DNA from: Polydactylus sextarius
Lineage: Eukaryota > Chordata > Actinopteri > Polynemidae
Reading direction: 5' to 3'
DNA length: 64,000 nt
NCBI GenBank assembly: GCA_016801845.1
Contig: CM028927.1
Span: forward strand, 15,314,501 to 15,378,500
Shown here one piece after another: positions 52,342 to 63,862 of the stretch. Position 1 is the stretch's first letter. Each line of letters starts with the position of its first letter. The position numbers and the translations under genes are program-made. The notes below the pieces were generated by a model that did not search any database, was not told the DNA's origin, and saw nothing but the letters and a program-made list of their open reading frames with translations.

Positions 52342-54056
52342 ACAAAACTGATTAATGGATCATTAACATCCTACCTTAAAAAATATGTATTGTGAGATGA
52401 AAATACATCCTGTTCCTACATGTACAAAAACACTGTTATCAGAGGGATGGTGTCTCTGCTCTCGGTGCTGACAACAACAACAAAAATGGATGTTTTGTCT
52501 GGTTATCCGTAAACTATAAAATGTATTTTGTCATATTTAAAGTATTCACCCAAGCTCATTCTTCCCTCTTCCTCTTCTCTGAGTTTGTCCATTCATGCCC
52601 TCATCTTGTTCCAACTAAGCACAAATTTCAGTCATGCAAAATGGAAAGTGAACCTCTAGTGGAATATTATTGTTTATTCATCTTTATGATGATTTTGATG
52701 CATGCAAGTGAAGAATTAAACAATATCCTGTATCCTCTCAGGCCTCCTCAGATGTTTACATTGATGTGTATTGTGTGAAGTGTCAGAGCTTCACCTGCCA
52801 CGTTTCAATGTTTCCTCTGACTTTTAAATTGTCAAACCGACTTTCACCTGTCGCATGTCAGTTTGACTTGAGCACATTTCTTTTATTCTTCAAATGAAAC
52901 TTGAACAGGGAGCAGGAAGTTAGCCAGCCTCTCAGCTGCTACCTAATCCAGAGCCTGTTGGCTTTGATTCTTATTATTCAATGATTAATTTCGCTGAGTA
53001 ACATTTAAACCAGCGTGTCTATATTTTCTGGTTTGAATCTGTTATTCTTCAACTGGCAATTTTAATGATTTCACAACTTCACACAGCTCTTTTCAATGTC
53101 CATATTGCTTTGTATTATTATTATTAGTAGTAGTAGTAGTAACGGTTAGTAGTAGTAGTATTTATTTCTTAGTTTTTTGGCTTTGACTGTAACTGTTTCA
53201 AGTGTTTTGTGTATTTAAATCTCAGTAGTCAGTACATGTTTTGTCTTTTCCAAGTTATGATTTATTATTGAGCTAAATTACTCTGGATCAACTTAAGCTG
53301 TAATAACCACACGCATTTCCTTTTTGTTCATGCAGAAACTGAGGAATGAACAGGGAATAAGGAAATTGTTCAGTGTGTTTTTGTTTAGAATGACTTTATA
53401 TGTCGAGTGTGTGTGTGCGTGCGTGTGTGTATTTCTCAGTTTCCAGAGGAAAAAGGGTGGATAAAAGTTTAGAGTGTGAGATTGCTATCTCACAGGTGCT
53501 GAATGGGCCTTTTGTTTACTGTTAAGACAATTAAATTATCAGTTGTCAGTCGCCAAAAGATAATCAGTTTATGCATGGGTGTTCTGGTTTGTGTTGATGA
53601 TGTGTTTTACCATGAAACCAAAGTTCCAGCTTGAGTGGTTTTACCCTAAAACCCAATTCTTGCCATGAGTGCCATTTACATACAGAGGCATGTTACCTGG
53701 TTGGTTTCTGTTTATCAGAGATCTGCCCACATCTTGAAAAGCTGTAAAATGACTAAGCTTGAACCTTGAACACCTCAATGCTACACATTCTTGACACAAT
53801 GAAGACTATAACCTGTTAAAGCTTTAACACAACACTAACAACTCAGCATCAATCGCTTATTTTTGAATCTTATTTTTGAATGAATGAGCAAAGTCCACAG
53901 CCTATGGTCACTTTACACCAAAGATCAACTGTAAACAAAACCAGACAGACCGGATTCCTCCTTTATGAGGGAATGCCACTGTGTCACAAGTGGGTTGTTA
54001 TAGAAATGACTCAGACCAATGGTGTTGGCTGTATGTGTGAATGGAGCAGCCCATGA
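52342..54056. other. Intergenic region between the crystallin-domain gene and the annexin
   Basis: About 1.7 kb with no supportable gene. It contains an (ATT)n(AGT)n trinucleotide tract at about 53115-53160 and a short TG-rich stretch near 53409. Confidence 0.7.
53115..53160. repeat. ATT/AGT trinucleotide repeat
   Basis: TTATTATTA passes into TAGTAGTAG units, interrupted once by AACGGT. Confidence 0.85.
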
Positions 54057-54059
54057 TTG

Positions 54060-54213
54060 GTTAGGGGTTTTGACAGACAGTCAGGTAGGTGTAGCGGGAG
54101 CAGGCGCAGCCATAGTAAGGGTGGGACTGAGATACAGCTGATTAAAGAGGTTGTAAAAAATATCTCCATTACCTCCACGCCTTTTCTCCAGCTGCCACAG
54201 TTTTCTGTTACTG
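54060..54213 (+). other. Candidate non-coding first exon and promoter of the annexin gene
   Basis: A comparatively GC-richer stretch (GTGTAGCGGGAGCAGGCGC) ends with CTGTTACTG before a good donor GTAAGAAA at 54214. It would splice to the acceptor TTTCTTACAG at 54415, leaving 13 untranslated bases before the ATG at 54429. Annexin genes commonly begin with a non-coding exon. No TATA box is evident. Confidence 0.45.
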
Positions 54214-54428
54214 GTAAGAAAAATAAGAATTCTTTTTATTTTTTAAATCTGTCCTCGTGTTTGCTTTGGCAAGTTGTGTCTTATTGACAAATCCTTGAGG
54301 AGATTACTGTTGGATTTATGAATGATGTGTCATCACATCGTCATCACATGCACCATGAAATTAGATTAGTAGTTGTCTTTGTTAATATTTATGATTCTCT
54401 CATTCTTTCTTACAGATAAAACAAAACC

Positions 54429-57400
54429 ATGGATCCTGACTATTTCAACTCTTACGTGAGTACTTTTGCTCCCCAGTCTTCCCTTTAACTGTTGCACTGT
54501 TGCCATGTTTACCATTCATATTTCTAGATAACATAGTTATCTTGAAACAAGGTGTCGTAACATCAATTGTCATATGTGCTGGTTAACTACATACCTACCT
54601 AACTTATCTGTATAAGTCTTGTGTGTGTGATTCCCCCAGTGTGTCGTGTATCTTTATGGTTTTAATGTAGAGAAAATCATCTGATTTCAGTTAATGAGCC
54701 CACCTCATTCCTCACTGCCTGATGTGATTGATGAGCTCTCAATGTACTTACCAACCCTCTCCCACTTGTTACTGTGGAAGTGTAGAATATTTGACATTCT
54801 TTAAATTCAAGCCCGATGAAAAGAGACTTGTCTCTTTGCTTGACTTATTTTTGGTATGCCTGTTACTTATTGTCCTCTGTTCCCTGCCACTCAATTATCA
54901 TACTTGTGATGAAATCAGACTGGCTCTGTGATCACTGTCACCATTTTGGTTCAGCTTTTCAGTTCCTCCTCATTTTTTTATTTTAAATCGTACAGGAGAT
55001 GTGTTGGGGTACCCTTGGAACAGTGCGACCCTTCTCCAATTTCCACCCTGACAGAGATGTTATGGAGATTCAGGCAGCATTGGAAAAAAAAGGTAAATCT
55101 GCTGCTTTTGGAAAGCCAGACATAATTGTACTTTCTATTGACCCATTGTTGAATGCTCTGTTTTGTACAATACCCGGCTCAGATGCAGTGACGCTGGTGA
55201 GAGTCTTGACCAATCGGAGCAACGAGCAGAGACAAATGATCGCCAGCACCTTTGAAGACATGACACAAAAGGTATCATTGAATAGAAAAACACTGCATTT
55301 AAATACTAAAACATCAAACTCAGAAGAAATGTTTCACAATTCAAAGCCACATCCTAAACCTAATATAAATCATGTTATGCAATAAAGTATAATATGCACT
55401 GATAATACAAGGAATGTAGGTTTGTCATCTCATTTCATCTGCAACTTCCAAGTGTTTGCTAATCAAATATTGTTGAAAGAGGTTTGAGCACACCTTTGTT
55501 TAAAGAGGGTGTGAAGTATATTCTTTTTAATAACAGTGAGGTTGATGTAGGCTTTGACTTAATATGATGCTGTTGCACACTTAAATATATATAAGTGGAC
55601 AGAGTGCATTTATTTTCTTCCATTAGAGGTATTCTCATTCTCAGAAGTAGTTGATGGTTTCTGTCACTTTGTCATCAGACAGACAGGATTCTCTCTTCAG
55701 ATGTAAAGTTGGTTACTTTCATGGGAAGTCCACAGAGCAGAACTGAAACAGACCGTAAGCTGAATCTCAAAATCCGGTTTCTGTTACTGTTTCTGTCAGG
55801 TGACAATGTTTAGTGTTGCTTCTTTGACAAATGGCAGAATCCTTTGTGATGCCTCTGCATTATCAACAGCATCTCAAGACTGCTACAAGGGAATCACTGC
55901 AAATTCTCTCTGTTCACTCATACAATGATATTTCTATATCAGGACACATCATCCATTTACATTACTTTTGACAAAAAGTGGTATAAAGGAAGGTCTGTTT
56001 CACCAGTGAGAGCTAGCTGTTAGCTAAACTGTTAGCAAGAAGCAGCTGTAGCAAGTAACTTTGTTGTTTATACCATCTTCAGCAGTGACGGCAGAACAGT
56101 GGTTCAGCTATCAGCTTATAAAAAATTTGTATTACTCGTACCCATGTGTTTTTAATAAAGTCATATTAACACATTAAGTGTATTTTTAGGTTTCTCCTAA
56201 AATAAGATTTAACCCCCTCAGGGTCAATATCTTTAAATATGAGAAAGCATCTTTCTGTGTGTTGTCCCACTCAGGACCTTGCAGCTAGTCTGAAGAAAGC
56301 GCTGTCTGGAGATCTGGAGTCTCTGCTGCTCGATTTGCTGATGCTTCCTGTGCAGCACGAGGCTCACCGCCTGCAGCAGGCCATGGCTGTGAGTTGGTGT
56401 TTTGTGTTTGTTTGTTCACATATTTTTGGTTGTGATTTTATCCTCACATGTCTGAATCCCAGAATAGATCATGTGAATTTAGTACCATATGTGTGTGTTT
56501 GTGTGTGTGCATTTGTGTGTGTAGGGTTTGGGCACAGATGAAGAAACTCTAATGGAGATCCTGTGCACACGATCTGGAAAGCAGCTTCAGGAAATCAGGG
56601 CAGCATACAAACAAAGTAAATCAGTTATATTTTATTGTCTTTCTTTTAAAACTGATTGATAAAACTGATAAAACTGAATGAGTGATTGTTGTGGTCATTT
56701 ATTCTTGTATTCTGATATTTGATTTTTATTTTTTTTTTTTTTTTCATCTTTTACAGTATACAAGAAGGACCTGGAAAAGGAACTGAAAGGAGAAACCAGT
56801 GGAGACTTTGCTAAGCTCGTTGTGGCTTTGCTAAATGTATTTTTTCTTTTCTTTTCTTTTTCCTTTAACATCATGATTGAATCGACTGTTCACAGATCTG
56901 AAATAGCAGCAATAACGTCTTGATTTGTGTGGAAATGTTTATTTAAGTTAAGTGTTTTTTTCACTCCTCTCTCCCAACAGAAAGAATGTGTTGCTGGTGT
57001 GGTTCAAACTGATATTAAGGTATGAATCATTTAATATTACATTTTTAATGTACTTTATAATAACATGACTGGACTGTTATCTTTATTAATGAAGGTTTAA
57101 ACTCCAAACAAAGTCATTTGTCTTTCAGTGTGTGAGATTTTATAGAACATGTCCACACAAATTCTTTATTGTGTTTTCTTGTATTTATTCCTTCAGTCTC
57201 TCTCTGGATCACTAAGCGGGAAAAAGGCAAATGCAGCACCATGGATCAACATACTGACCTCCAGAGACTCAGAACACCTGAACAAAGGTGAGGCTTCCTA
57301 CACAACCACTGAATATCAGCTTTTGTGAAATATCAAACATTTTAAATATCAGTACATTTATTCCCTCTGTCAGTGCTGATGGAATTGGAGCTGCAGAACA

Positions 57401-58305
57401 AGCAGAGGGTGGAGGATACTCTGGAGAAACAGTTCTCAGGAGACATTCAGTTGGGTTTGAAAGTTTTAGGTAAATATAATAACTGTACATTTACTGTTTA
57501 TGTTGTATTGATTAGTCGCTTATGTGTCTTGATATTTGTGTCATGACAGTGCAGTGCATTCAAAACCCTGATGCCTACATCGCTAAAAGACTAATGACCA
57601 TGAAGGTAATATAATATCATTGTTTCCTCTTTTTTGCTGCAAGAAACCATAGTGTGACTGAAGTGATGTATTGATGAATTGTTTTCAAGTTGTAGTATGT
57701 CTAATGCAATACCTGTGAACACAAGTTTATTTGACCATTTTTTCTTGTTGTAGCCATATAAATATACAGATTTCCTTGTTATTGTTGCCATAGTTACTTT
57801 AATAGTTGCTTTTAAAGTTTTAATGTCTATGAAAGCATGTGTGACTTATAAAAGCCATATAAAATTAGGCCTAGATCTACTGTATAATACAGTATGATAC
57901 AGTATAGTGCAAGATACATCAGTTGAACTAGCTACCGTCATACATGAGTTTAGTGCCACCGCAGCAAACTGTCATTTGTTGGATTATTGTGATAAGATAT
58001 TGATGTACACACAACTCACACACAATATGTTCGTCTCTCGCAGACACAGATAGTGCAAGGGATTATGGTGTCTCACTGTGAGGAAGATCTGCTGTGTATC
58101 CGAGCCGCTTTCCTCAAATTAACAGGCACATCTCTCTACACTGCTCTACAGGTGGGTCACAAACGTACTGTAGTATTGTCCTAAATACAACACATACACA
58201 AAAGTAAAAGTATTTTAACATCTGAGCTTCATCTTCCTCCAACAGAAACAGTTCAAAGGACATCATCTACAGGCTCTGCTGGCCATCTGTCGATCTGAGG
58301 ACTAA
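54429..58305 (+). CDS. anxa9: Annexin, annexin A9-like (A1/A2/A9 group), complete
   Basis: Annexins bind acidic phospholipids through four core repeats, usually via calcium. Twelve coding exons: 54429-54455, 54996-55092, 55183-55271, 56275-56388, 56525-56615, 56757-56836, 56981-57019, 57197-57287, 57374-57469, 57550-57605, 58044-58151, 58246-58305. They join in frame to 948 bases, 315 residues plus stop. The start MDPDYFNSY follows a reasonable context (AAAACCATGG). Repeat 1 has LTNRSNEQRQ. Repeat 2 has GLGTDEETL and ETSGDF. Repeat 3 has WINILTSRD. Repeat 4 has IMVSHCEEDLLCIRAAF. WGTLGTVRPFSNF near the N terminus and ALLAICRSED at the end recall annexin A9. Only repeat 2 keeps the GxGT calcium loop: repeat 1 has EKKDAVTL, repeat 3 SGKKANA and repeat 4 MKTQIV at these places. 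Annexin identity is certain; the A9 assignment is tentative. Confidence 0.95.
55272..56274 (+). other. Annexin intron between repeat-1 exons
   Basis: A 1.0 kb intron, phase 0, with donor GTATCA and acceptor TCCCACTCAG. Nothing recognisable is inside it. Confidence 0.8.
57606..58043 (+). other. Annexin intron before repeat 4
   Basis: A 438-bp AT-rich intron, phase 0, located exactly where the repeat-4 calcium loop (GxGT) would be encoded in annexins A1 and A2. I looked for a missed small exon with a GxGT-like sequence and found none. Confidence 0.7.
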
Positions 58306-58376
58306 ACAAACACGACACATTTTGACCTGCTCCGATTTTATTAAATAGTGTCCACAACAATATTTGGTGGTACAAA

Positions 58377-58382
58377 AATAAA
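58377..58382 (+). terminator. Poly(A) signal of the annexin gene
   Basis: AATAAA 72 bp after the TAA stop, followed by T-rich sequence. This gives a very short 3' UTR. Confidence 0.65.
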
Positions 58383-58718
58383 CTTTTATTGCTAGTTTTA
58401 TTGCTACTTTTCATATTCTATTGACTCTCATTAGAATATGTTTTTCCAAGTACAGCTTAAGTTTATTTGCCTTTACTATCTTATCATAATATGACAGATA
58501 CGTCATCCTGCTACTGAAGCCATATATGTCTTTTTTTCTTATATCATACTCATAAACAAACAATGCCAAACTTTTCCCTTTGTAATTTCATTTGAATAAA
58601 ATTTGTTTTGTAGCATGAATTACAATATTATTAATTATAATTCTAGATGCACTTTTGATATCCAAATAAAAAAAGCATACACATAGACTATAACAATTAT
58701 AGTTTGCAAGTGTATTTT

Positions 58719-58875
<157 letters not shown>

Positions 58876-59373
58876 GTTTTAATGCAACACAGACTTCAGA
58901 TTCATTATACTGTATAACATTTTTATTTCAAGCCACAAAATTAACAAATACATTAAACGGGTTGTGTGTTAAATATTTTGGGGTGAAATATTTGTATAAA
59001 ATTAACCAAGATTACTGATAGAATGTGAGGAAACAGTTTAAAGACATATGTGTTTTGTGTTGTAGAAATATCCACTGAAATTAGGTAAGCGCTGAGTCCC
59101 ACCTCAAATCAACACTTGAAATCTTAAGAGGTAATAGTGAGTCAGTGTTGAATCGGAATCAAATCGGTGCTGATGGAGGGGTAGAGTGCAACTTTACCCT
59201 CAACACCCAATGCTATGCACACAGAAAGGGTATACAAAGAGTTGTCTAACTTCCTCCTGTTTATTTGGAGTATAAATTTGATACATAGGTAATTCTTATA
59301 AATTGTTAAAGTTAATCAATGCGCATTGTTAGTTTAAGAACAACCCATAATTGTTTAAGTTACAGAGAAACGT

Positions 59374-59379
59374 TTTATT
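59374..59379 (-). terminator. Poly(A) signal of the mucin-like gene
   Basis: Minus-strand AATAAA (TTTATT on plus), about 118 bp beyond the stop codon. Confidence 0.55.
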
Positions 59380-59496
59380 TTCAAACCATCCCATTCCCTG
59401 GAGCACACATACATTCAGTGGAAGTTGAATTCCATTTAAATAAAAAAAAAAATTGAAACACTGAAGAGCAAGGTGTTTTTTCCATGTGCTGTCCAG

Positions 59497-61268
59497 TTAG
59501 AAGGCACAGAGCAACAATGGCATTGCTAAAAGCAGCAGAGAAGCCTTGACTCCTAATCCTCCATCACTATGGGGGGTAGTTTGAGTAGTTGGCACAGTTC
59601 TTGTTGTTGTCGTGGTGGTGGTGGTGGTGGTTGTAGTTTTGGTCGCAGATGTGGAAAATTCTGTTGTGGGAGTGGTAGCAGTGGTTGGCGTAGGAGTGGT
59701 TGTACGATTTGGAGTGGTCATTGGCATAGAGGTAGTTGTACGATTTCCAGTGGTCGTTGGCACAGAGGTGTTTGTAGAATGTGGAGTGGTTGTTGTGGCA
59801 GTAGTTGTTGTGGTTGTACGATTTGAAGTTGTCATCGGCACAGAGGTGGTTGTACGTTTTGAAGTGGTTGTTGTGGTTGTATGATTTGAAGTTGTCATCG
59901 GCACAGAGGTGGTTGTACGATTTGAAGTTGTCATCGGCACAGAGGTGGTTGTACGATTTGGAGTTGTCATCGGCACAGAGGTGGTTGTACGATTTGGAGT
60001 GGTTGTTGTAGTTGTATGATTTGGAGTGGTTGTTGTAGTTGTATGATTTGGAGTGGTTGTTGTAGTTGTATGATTTGGAGTGGTTGTTGTAGTTGTATGA
60101 TTTGGAGTGGTTGTTGTGGTTGTATGATTTGGAGTGGTTGTTGTGGTTGTATGATTTGGAGTGGTTGTTGTAGTTGTATGATTTGGAGTGGTTGTTGTAG
60201 TTGTATGATTTGGAGTGGTTGTTGTGGTTGTATGATTTGGAGTGGTTGTTGTGGTTGTATGATTTGGAGTGGTTGTTGTGGTTGTATGATTTGGAGTTGT
60301 TGTCAGCACAGAGGTGGTTGTGTGATTTAGAGTTGTTGTCAGCACAGAGGTGGTTGTGTGATTTGGAGTTGTTGTCAGCACAGAGGTGGTTGTATGATGT
60401 GGAGTTGTCATCGGCACAGAGGTGGTTGTAGAATGTGGAGTGGCTGTTGTGGTAGTAGTTGTTGTTGTTTCAATTGTCATGGTATATGTTATCTGTTGGG
60501 GAATAAAGTGGAAAAGTCATTTCAGTCAGTGTAAACTGTGTTCCAAGTTCACAACAAAACACCATTATGCCAAAACTGCCTTGCTTCATAGGACTTTACT
60601 AATATGGAAAAACTGATAAGAAGTAAATGGAAAACCAAGTAAACTAAAATTAATGAGATAATAGTGTGTAGATTGTAGATCTCGCTGCCTTACCTAGCGG
60701 AGCTCATACAGATTCAAATTACAGATAAACCCCCAGTTAAATAAGACAAATCACTGTTTTTTTGTAACTACTTTGGGGAAATGTATATAACATAAATATA
60801 TGTAAAGTAATATATATATAGTGACAGTTTAATGAAATTACAAATTGTTTAATCTCAAATTTCATTTCAAATAGCAAAACCAAACACCAAGTGACACAGT
60901 TAATATAAAATAATAGAAAATGAAACAAAAGCAAAGTGTAAATGCCAATTTAAAAAAAAAGTTTCATCCAGTAAAATGATTATATATTAGCATATTTACT
61001 GCAGAGGAAGTAGAAGAAAGAACATTCATTTATAGACATCTATTTCAACCTTTTTTTCTTAAAGATATGAATGATGAGTTCATATGAAAGTGAAAATATG
61101 TTTTTTTTAAAAAATGGATTTGCTAATTGCACAAGATACAACAATGTCAAGGCTTCAGGCTGATTCTGCCATCTAAGATATGAAAATATAAGAAATCAAG
61201 GGATTAGTTACCTGTGCTGATATCAATGTAACAGCCAATGCCCAAAATTTTAGAAACAGCATCTTCAT
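59497..61268 (-). CDS. Threonine-rich mucin-like, GPI-anchored cell-surface protein
   Basis: Two coding exons on the minus strand. Exon 1, 61268-61212, encodes MKMLFLKFWALAVTLISAQ, a clear signal peptide, and ends before GTAACT. Exon 2, 60492-59497, starts after CCCCAACAG with ITYTMTIETTT. The join is phase 0 and gives 350 residues. The mature part is almost all Thr, Pro, Asn, Ser and Val in repeats of two kinds, nine residues (TTTTTTPNH) and twelve (TTTSVPMTTPNR). Nearly every unit holds an N-x-T sequon beside a Thr cluster, so both N- and O-glycosylation are expected. It ends DGGLGVKASLLLLAMPLLLCAF: small residues, then a hydrophobic tail with no cytoplasmic part, typical of a GPI signal. 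It runs towards the annexin. No orthologue is recognised; the gene plan matches CD24/CD52-type genes. The plus-strand frames here are shadows. Confidence 0.85.
60001..60297 (-). repeat. 27-bp coding minisatellite, 11 units
   Basis: Eleven back-to-back 27-bp units inside exon 2 of the mucin-like gene, each encoding nine residues (TPNHTTTTT in rotation). Units differ mainly at one synonymous site, ACT versus ACC for Thr, in the plus-strand order A A A A G G A A G G G. The near identity indicates recent unequal exchange or conversion. Flanking 36-bp units lie on both sides. Confidence 0.92.
60493..61211 (-). other. Intron of the mucin-like gene
   Basis: A 719-bp AT-rich intron, donor GTAACT and acceptor CCCCAACAG on the minus strand, phase 0. 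Nothing else is seen in it. Confidence 0.75.
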
Positions 61269-61397
61269 ATTGATATGCCAGAGATGTAGCGAATAAAAAT
61301 AACCTGCGCAGAAGAAAGACTGATGTGTTCTCCAAGACTACTGTGACTCACTCAACCCCAACTTCTTTAAAAGCTGCCCGGAGCTGTTTTGTTCTCA

Positions 61398-61405
61398 CTT
61401 TTATA
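61398..61405 (-). promoter_or_regulatory. TATA box of the mucin-like gene
   Basis: TATAAAAG on the minus strand (CTTTTATA on plus), 130 bp before the ATG. It would place transcription start about 100 bp ahead of the coding sequence. Confidence 0.65.
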
Positions 61406-63240
61406 CAGAGCTATCACATTTCAAGGGGTAGGTGTGAATTTATTGCATACATTATCAGCCAGCTGGCTCTGGATCCAGGAAGCAAAAGAACAAAAAGTTG
61501 GTGCACAAAAAGGTGCATGTAGTGAGGTCATCCAGTCTGGGTTTCTCACCTTTGTACTTTTATGATAGCTACTCTTGAACGAGAGCATGATCAAAATAAC
61601 AATCGAAAATCTCTTATTTAGTATGTAAGTAATAAACAAGTCATTAAACATGCCCTTTTAACTAAAGTTGCTTATTTGTTTTTTTCAAATTCATACTTTA
61701 AAAAAAATATTATTACATTTACACATTATTAGACTTAGTATATGTGGAAATTTTTACAGCCATAATAACAATGCGATATATCCTACTTCCTTATGATGCA
61801 GATGCTTGGTTTATTTATTAACCTTGATAGATGTATAACCTATGTTATTTCCTGTTTGTGAGAATTAGATCATTCCTGCAACGATTCCCGCAAGTTATTT
61901 ATTTACTCTTGTTAGATCAATACTGAATAAACTGCTAAAGAAATACATTACAATTTTATCCTGCCATGTGTTACCCTACCTGATCTAATAGATAGGTGTA
62001 CCCCTGTAAAGAGCCATAAACTTGACCTTATCTTTTCCAAGCGTCTTGATATTATAATAACAGCTGCTGTAGATGAAATTTTAAATGTTATGTTTCTTCT
62101 GAACATGTGTAAATGGACAGATTCAATCCTATGACGCATATGAAAAATCCCTCTAATGCTTTACAATTAGGCACGTGTTTGTGTTTTTGTCATTTTATTG
62201 CTGTGGTTTTGCCAATTTTACTTACGTTCTTGTATTTACACCTGTATTTTTTAGATTTGGTTTGTCAAAGAAGTTGCTGAGTTTACAAATGATAAAATTT
62301 CCATTACAAAAAAAAAAAAAACTGCAGCAACTTTGATGTGGACCTTGTGAGGCTACAGAGGCCAACAGTGTGTAGCAAGTACCAGGAAGTTTCAACCTAT
62401 TTGCATAACATATCTTTAACTCCGCCTCAGGCTTAAATGGTTGGACATTTTACACTTAGTTTGTGTCTTACTTTTCCTTCTAAGTCAGAGACTTTTTTCC
62501 TCTACTTTTACAAAGGTAACAGAAAAAAACTGATAGTAATAGAACAAGAGTAATAATGACATGTTCATGACTTAGGCATGTAGTCTTCATCGCGCTTCCT
62601 GTTGATTCACTGAAGTACATTCATGCTCTTTGATCCCTTGTTTCAAATCATCCAAATCCTTTTTTTAGCATGATTTTGAGTCTCATGTATTGGATTCTTA
62701 TTTTCAAGACACATAATCACTGCTCTTTTTTTTTCTTACATGTTTATTTGTTTTTACAAACTCATACTACCACATACACATAATGTACACTTGATCATAC
62801 TAACACATGTACAACTAGACACACATTGCCAGTTGTCTCAAAAGTCAACAGAACTAAACAGTGTGTCATTTCAATAGATAGAAATTACAATGTAGTTTTC
62901 CATATTTATATGATATTTATTACTTTGAAATATATTTGATTTAAATAAAGCAGTTCACTCAAGATAATGAGTGTGTCTACACTACATATAGAATATATAT
63001 TTGATTGTCAAAACATGCATAAACTCTAAACGATTAATCAATTGCTGCCTTTCTCTTCACATATCAATTCCTGATCTTCACTTTCCACCACTGTGTTTAA
63101 TATCATTTGGCTAAACACGCACACACACAAATGAATATATGTTTCATCTACAGCAAATCATTCTAAAGTGAGCTCAAAAGTGCAAAACTGGTATCTTTGG
63201 AGTTTGGTACTCACTCCAGCTGTGAGCCTCAAGAGGGAAT
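61406..63240. other. Intergenic region between the two GPI-protein genes
   Basis: AT-rich with no supportable coding region on either strand. The minus-strand AATAAA at about 62917-62922 could serve the downstream-reading small GPI gene, some 320 bp beyond its stop. Confidence 0.6.
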
Positions 63241-63717
63241 TCACAGCCACAGTGACAGAAGGGCAAAAGATCCAAACAGCATGGTGACAGAGGCGAAGAT
63301 GGAGCTCTGTCCGTTGTTTGCTGTCAAGGCACTTGTGCTTCCTCCGTTGCCGGTGCCGGTGCCACCGCTGCCATCACCACCACCGTTGGAGGAGGATGTG
63401 GTAAAATTTCCTCCAGAGGTGCTGTTGTACATTGTTTCATTTCTGTCTGGTTTGTCGTTTCCCACGCCCTCGTTCTTCTCGGTGAGAGTAACAAAACATA
63501 AAAAATATTATAGCACATTAAGAATATTGTAGAATATACATGTTTAAGTTTCAAACCTGTGACCAACTTCAAAAACCTATGAAATCAGATTTTTTTCTTT
63601 CCATGTCCATCTAACTTTCTTATCTGCATTATGTCTAGTGAAGAGGAGTTTTACCTCTCTGGTGTAGACAAATCCCAGCATAGCCACTGAAAAGAGTCCA
63701 AAGACAAAGAGCCTCAT
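63241..63717 (-). CDS. Small GPI-anchored glycoprotein, CD24/CD52-like
   Basis: Two coding exons on the minus strand. Exon 1, 63717-63655, encodes MRLFVFGLFSVAMLGFVYTRE (signal peptide) and ends before GTAAAA. Exon 2 starts at 63477 (or 63474, since two AG acceptors lie one codon apart) and ends with the stop at 63241. The join is phase 0, giving about 99 residues. After the signal come three N-glycosylation sequons (NET, NST, NFT), then a Ser/Gly/Thr-rich spacer (GGGDGSGGTGTGNGG). It ends NNGQSS plus the hydrophobic tail IFASVTMLFGSFALLSLWL, a GPI-attachment signal. Size, two-exon plan, sequons and tail match the CD24 and CD52 sialoglycoproteins, which sit beside CRYBG1 and CRYBG2 in human. 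Such mature peptides are too short and variable for sequence homology to prove this. Confidence 0.8.
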
Positions 63718-63853
63718 ACTGGCTGAAGGATGAGTTACTCTTCAAGGTAAATGGAAAGCCACAAATATCTTGTGAGGTTTAAACACAAGTCTTACACTTG
63801 TGTGTTCTTACTGATAGTCTTGGCTTTGTAAAATGTATGTCTCCAGTGTCTGG

Positions 63854-63862
63854 CCTTTTATA
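63854..63862 (-). promoter_or_regulatory. TATA box of the small GPI-glycoprotein gene
   Basis: TATAAAAGG on the minus strand, 137 bp before the ATG. The spacing is nearly the same as in the neighbouring mucin-like gene. Confidence 0.7.

Noticed and set aside
54996..55385. Annexin exon 2 read through as a single 128-residue frame
   Set aside because: A donor at 55093 and acceptor at 55182 remove 90 bp and restore the annexin sequence; read-through gives unrelated residues between EKK and DAVTL.
60001..60297. CRISPR-like array of 27-bp repeats
   Set aside because: The units are directly adjacent with no spacers, encode protein and sit in a eukaryotic gene.
59569..60431. Several plus-strand open frames opposite the mucin-like gene
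   Set aside because: They are reverse readings of the Thr-rich repeats with no signal or splice sites; the minus-strand frame has a signal peptide, matched splice sites and a GPI tail.
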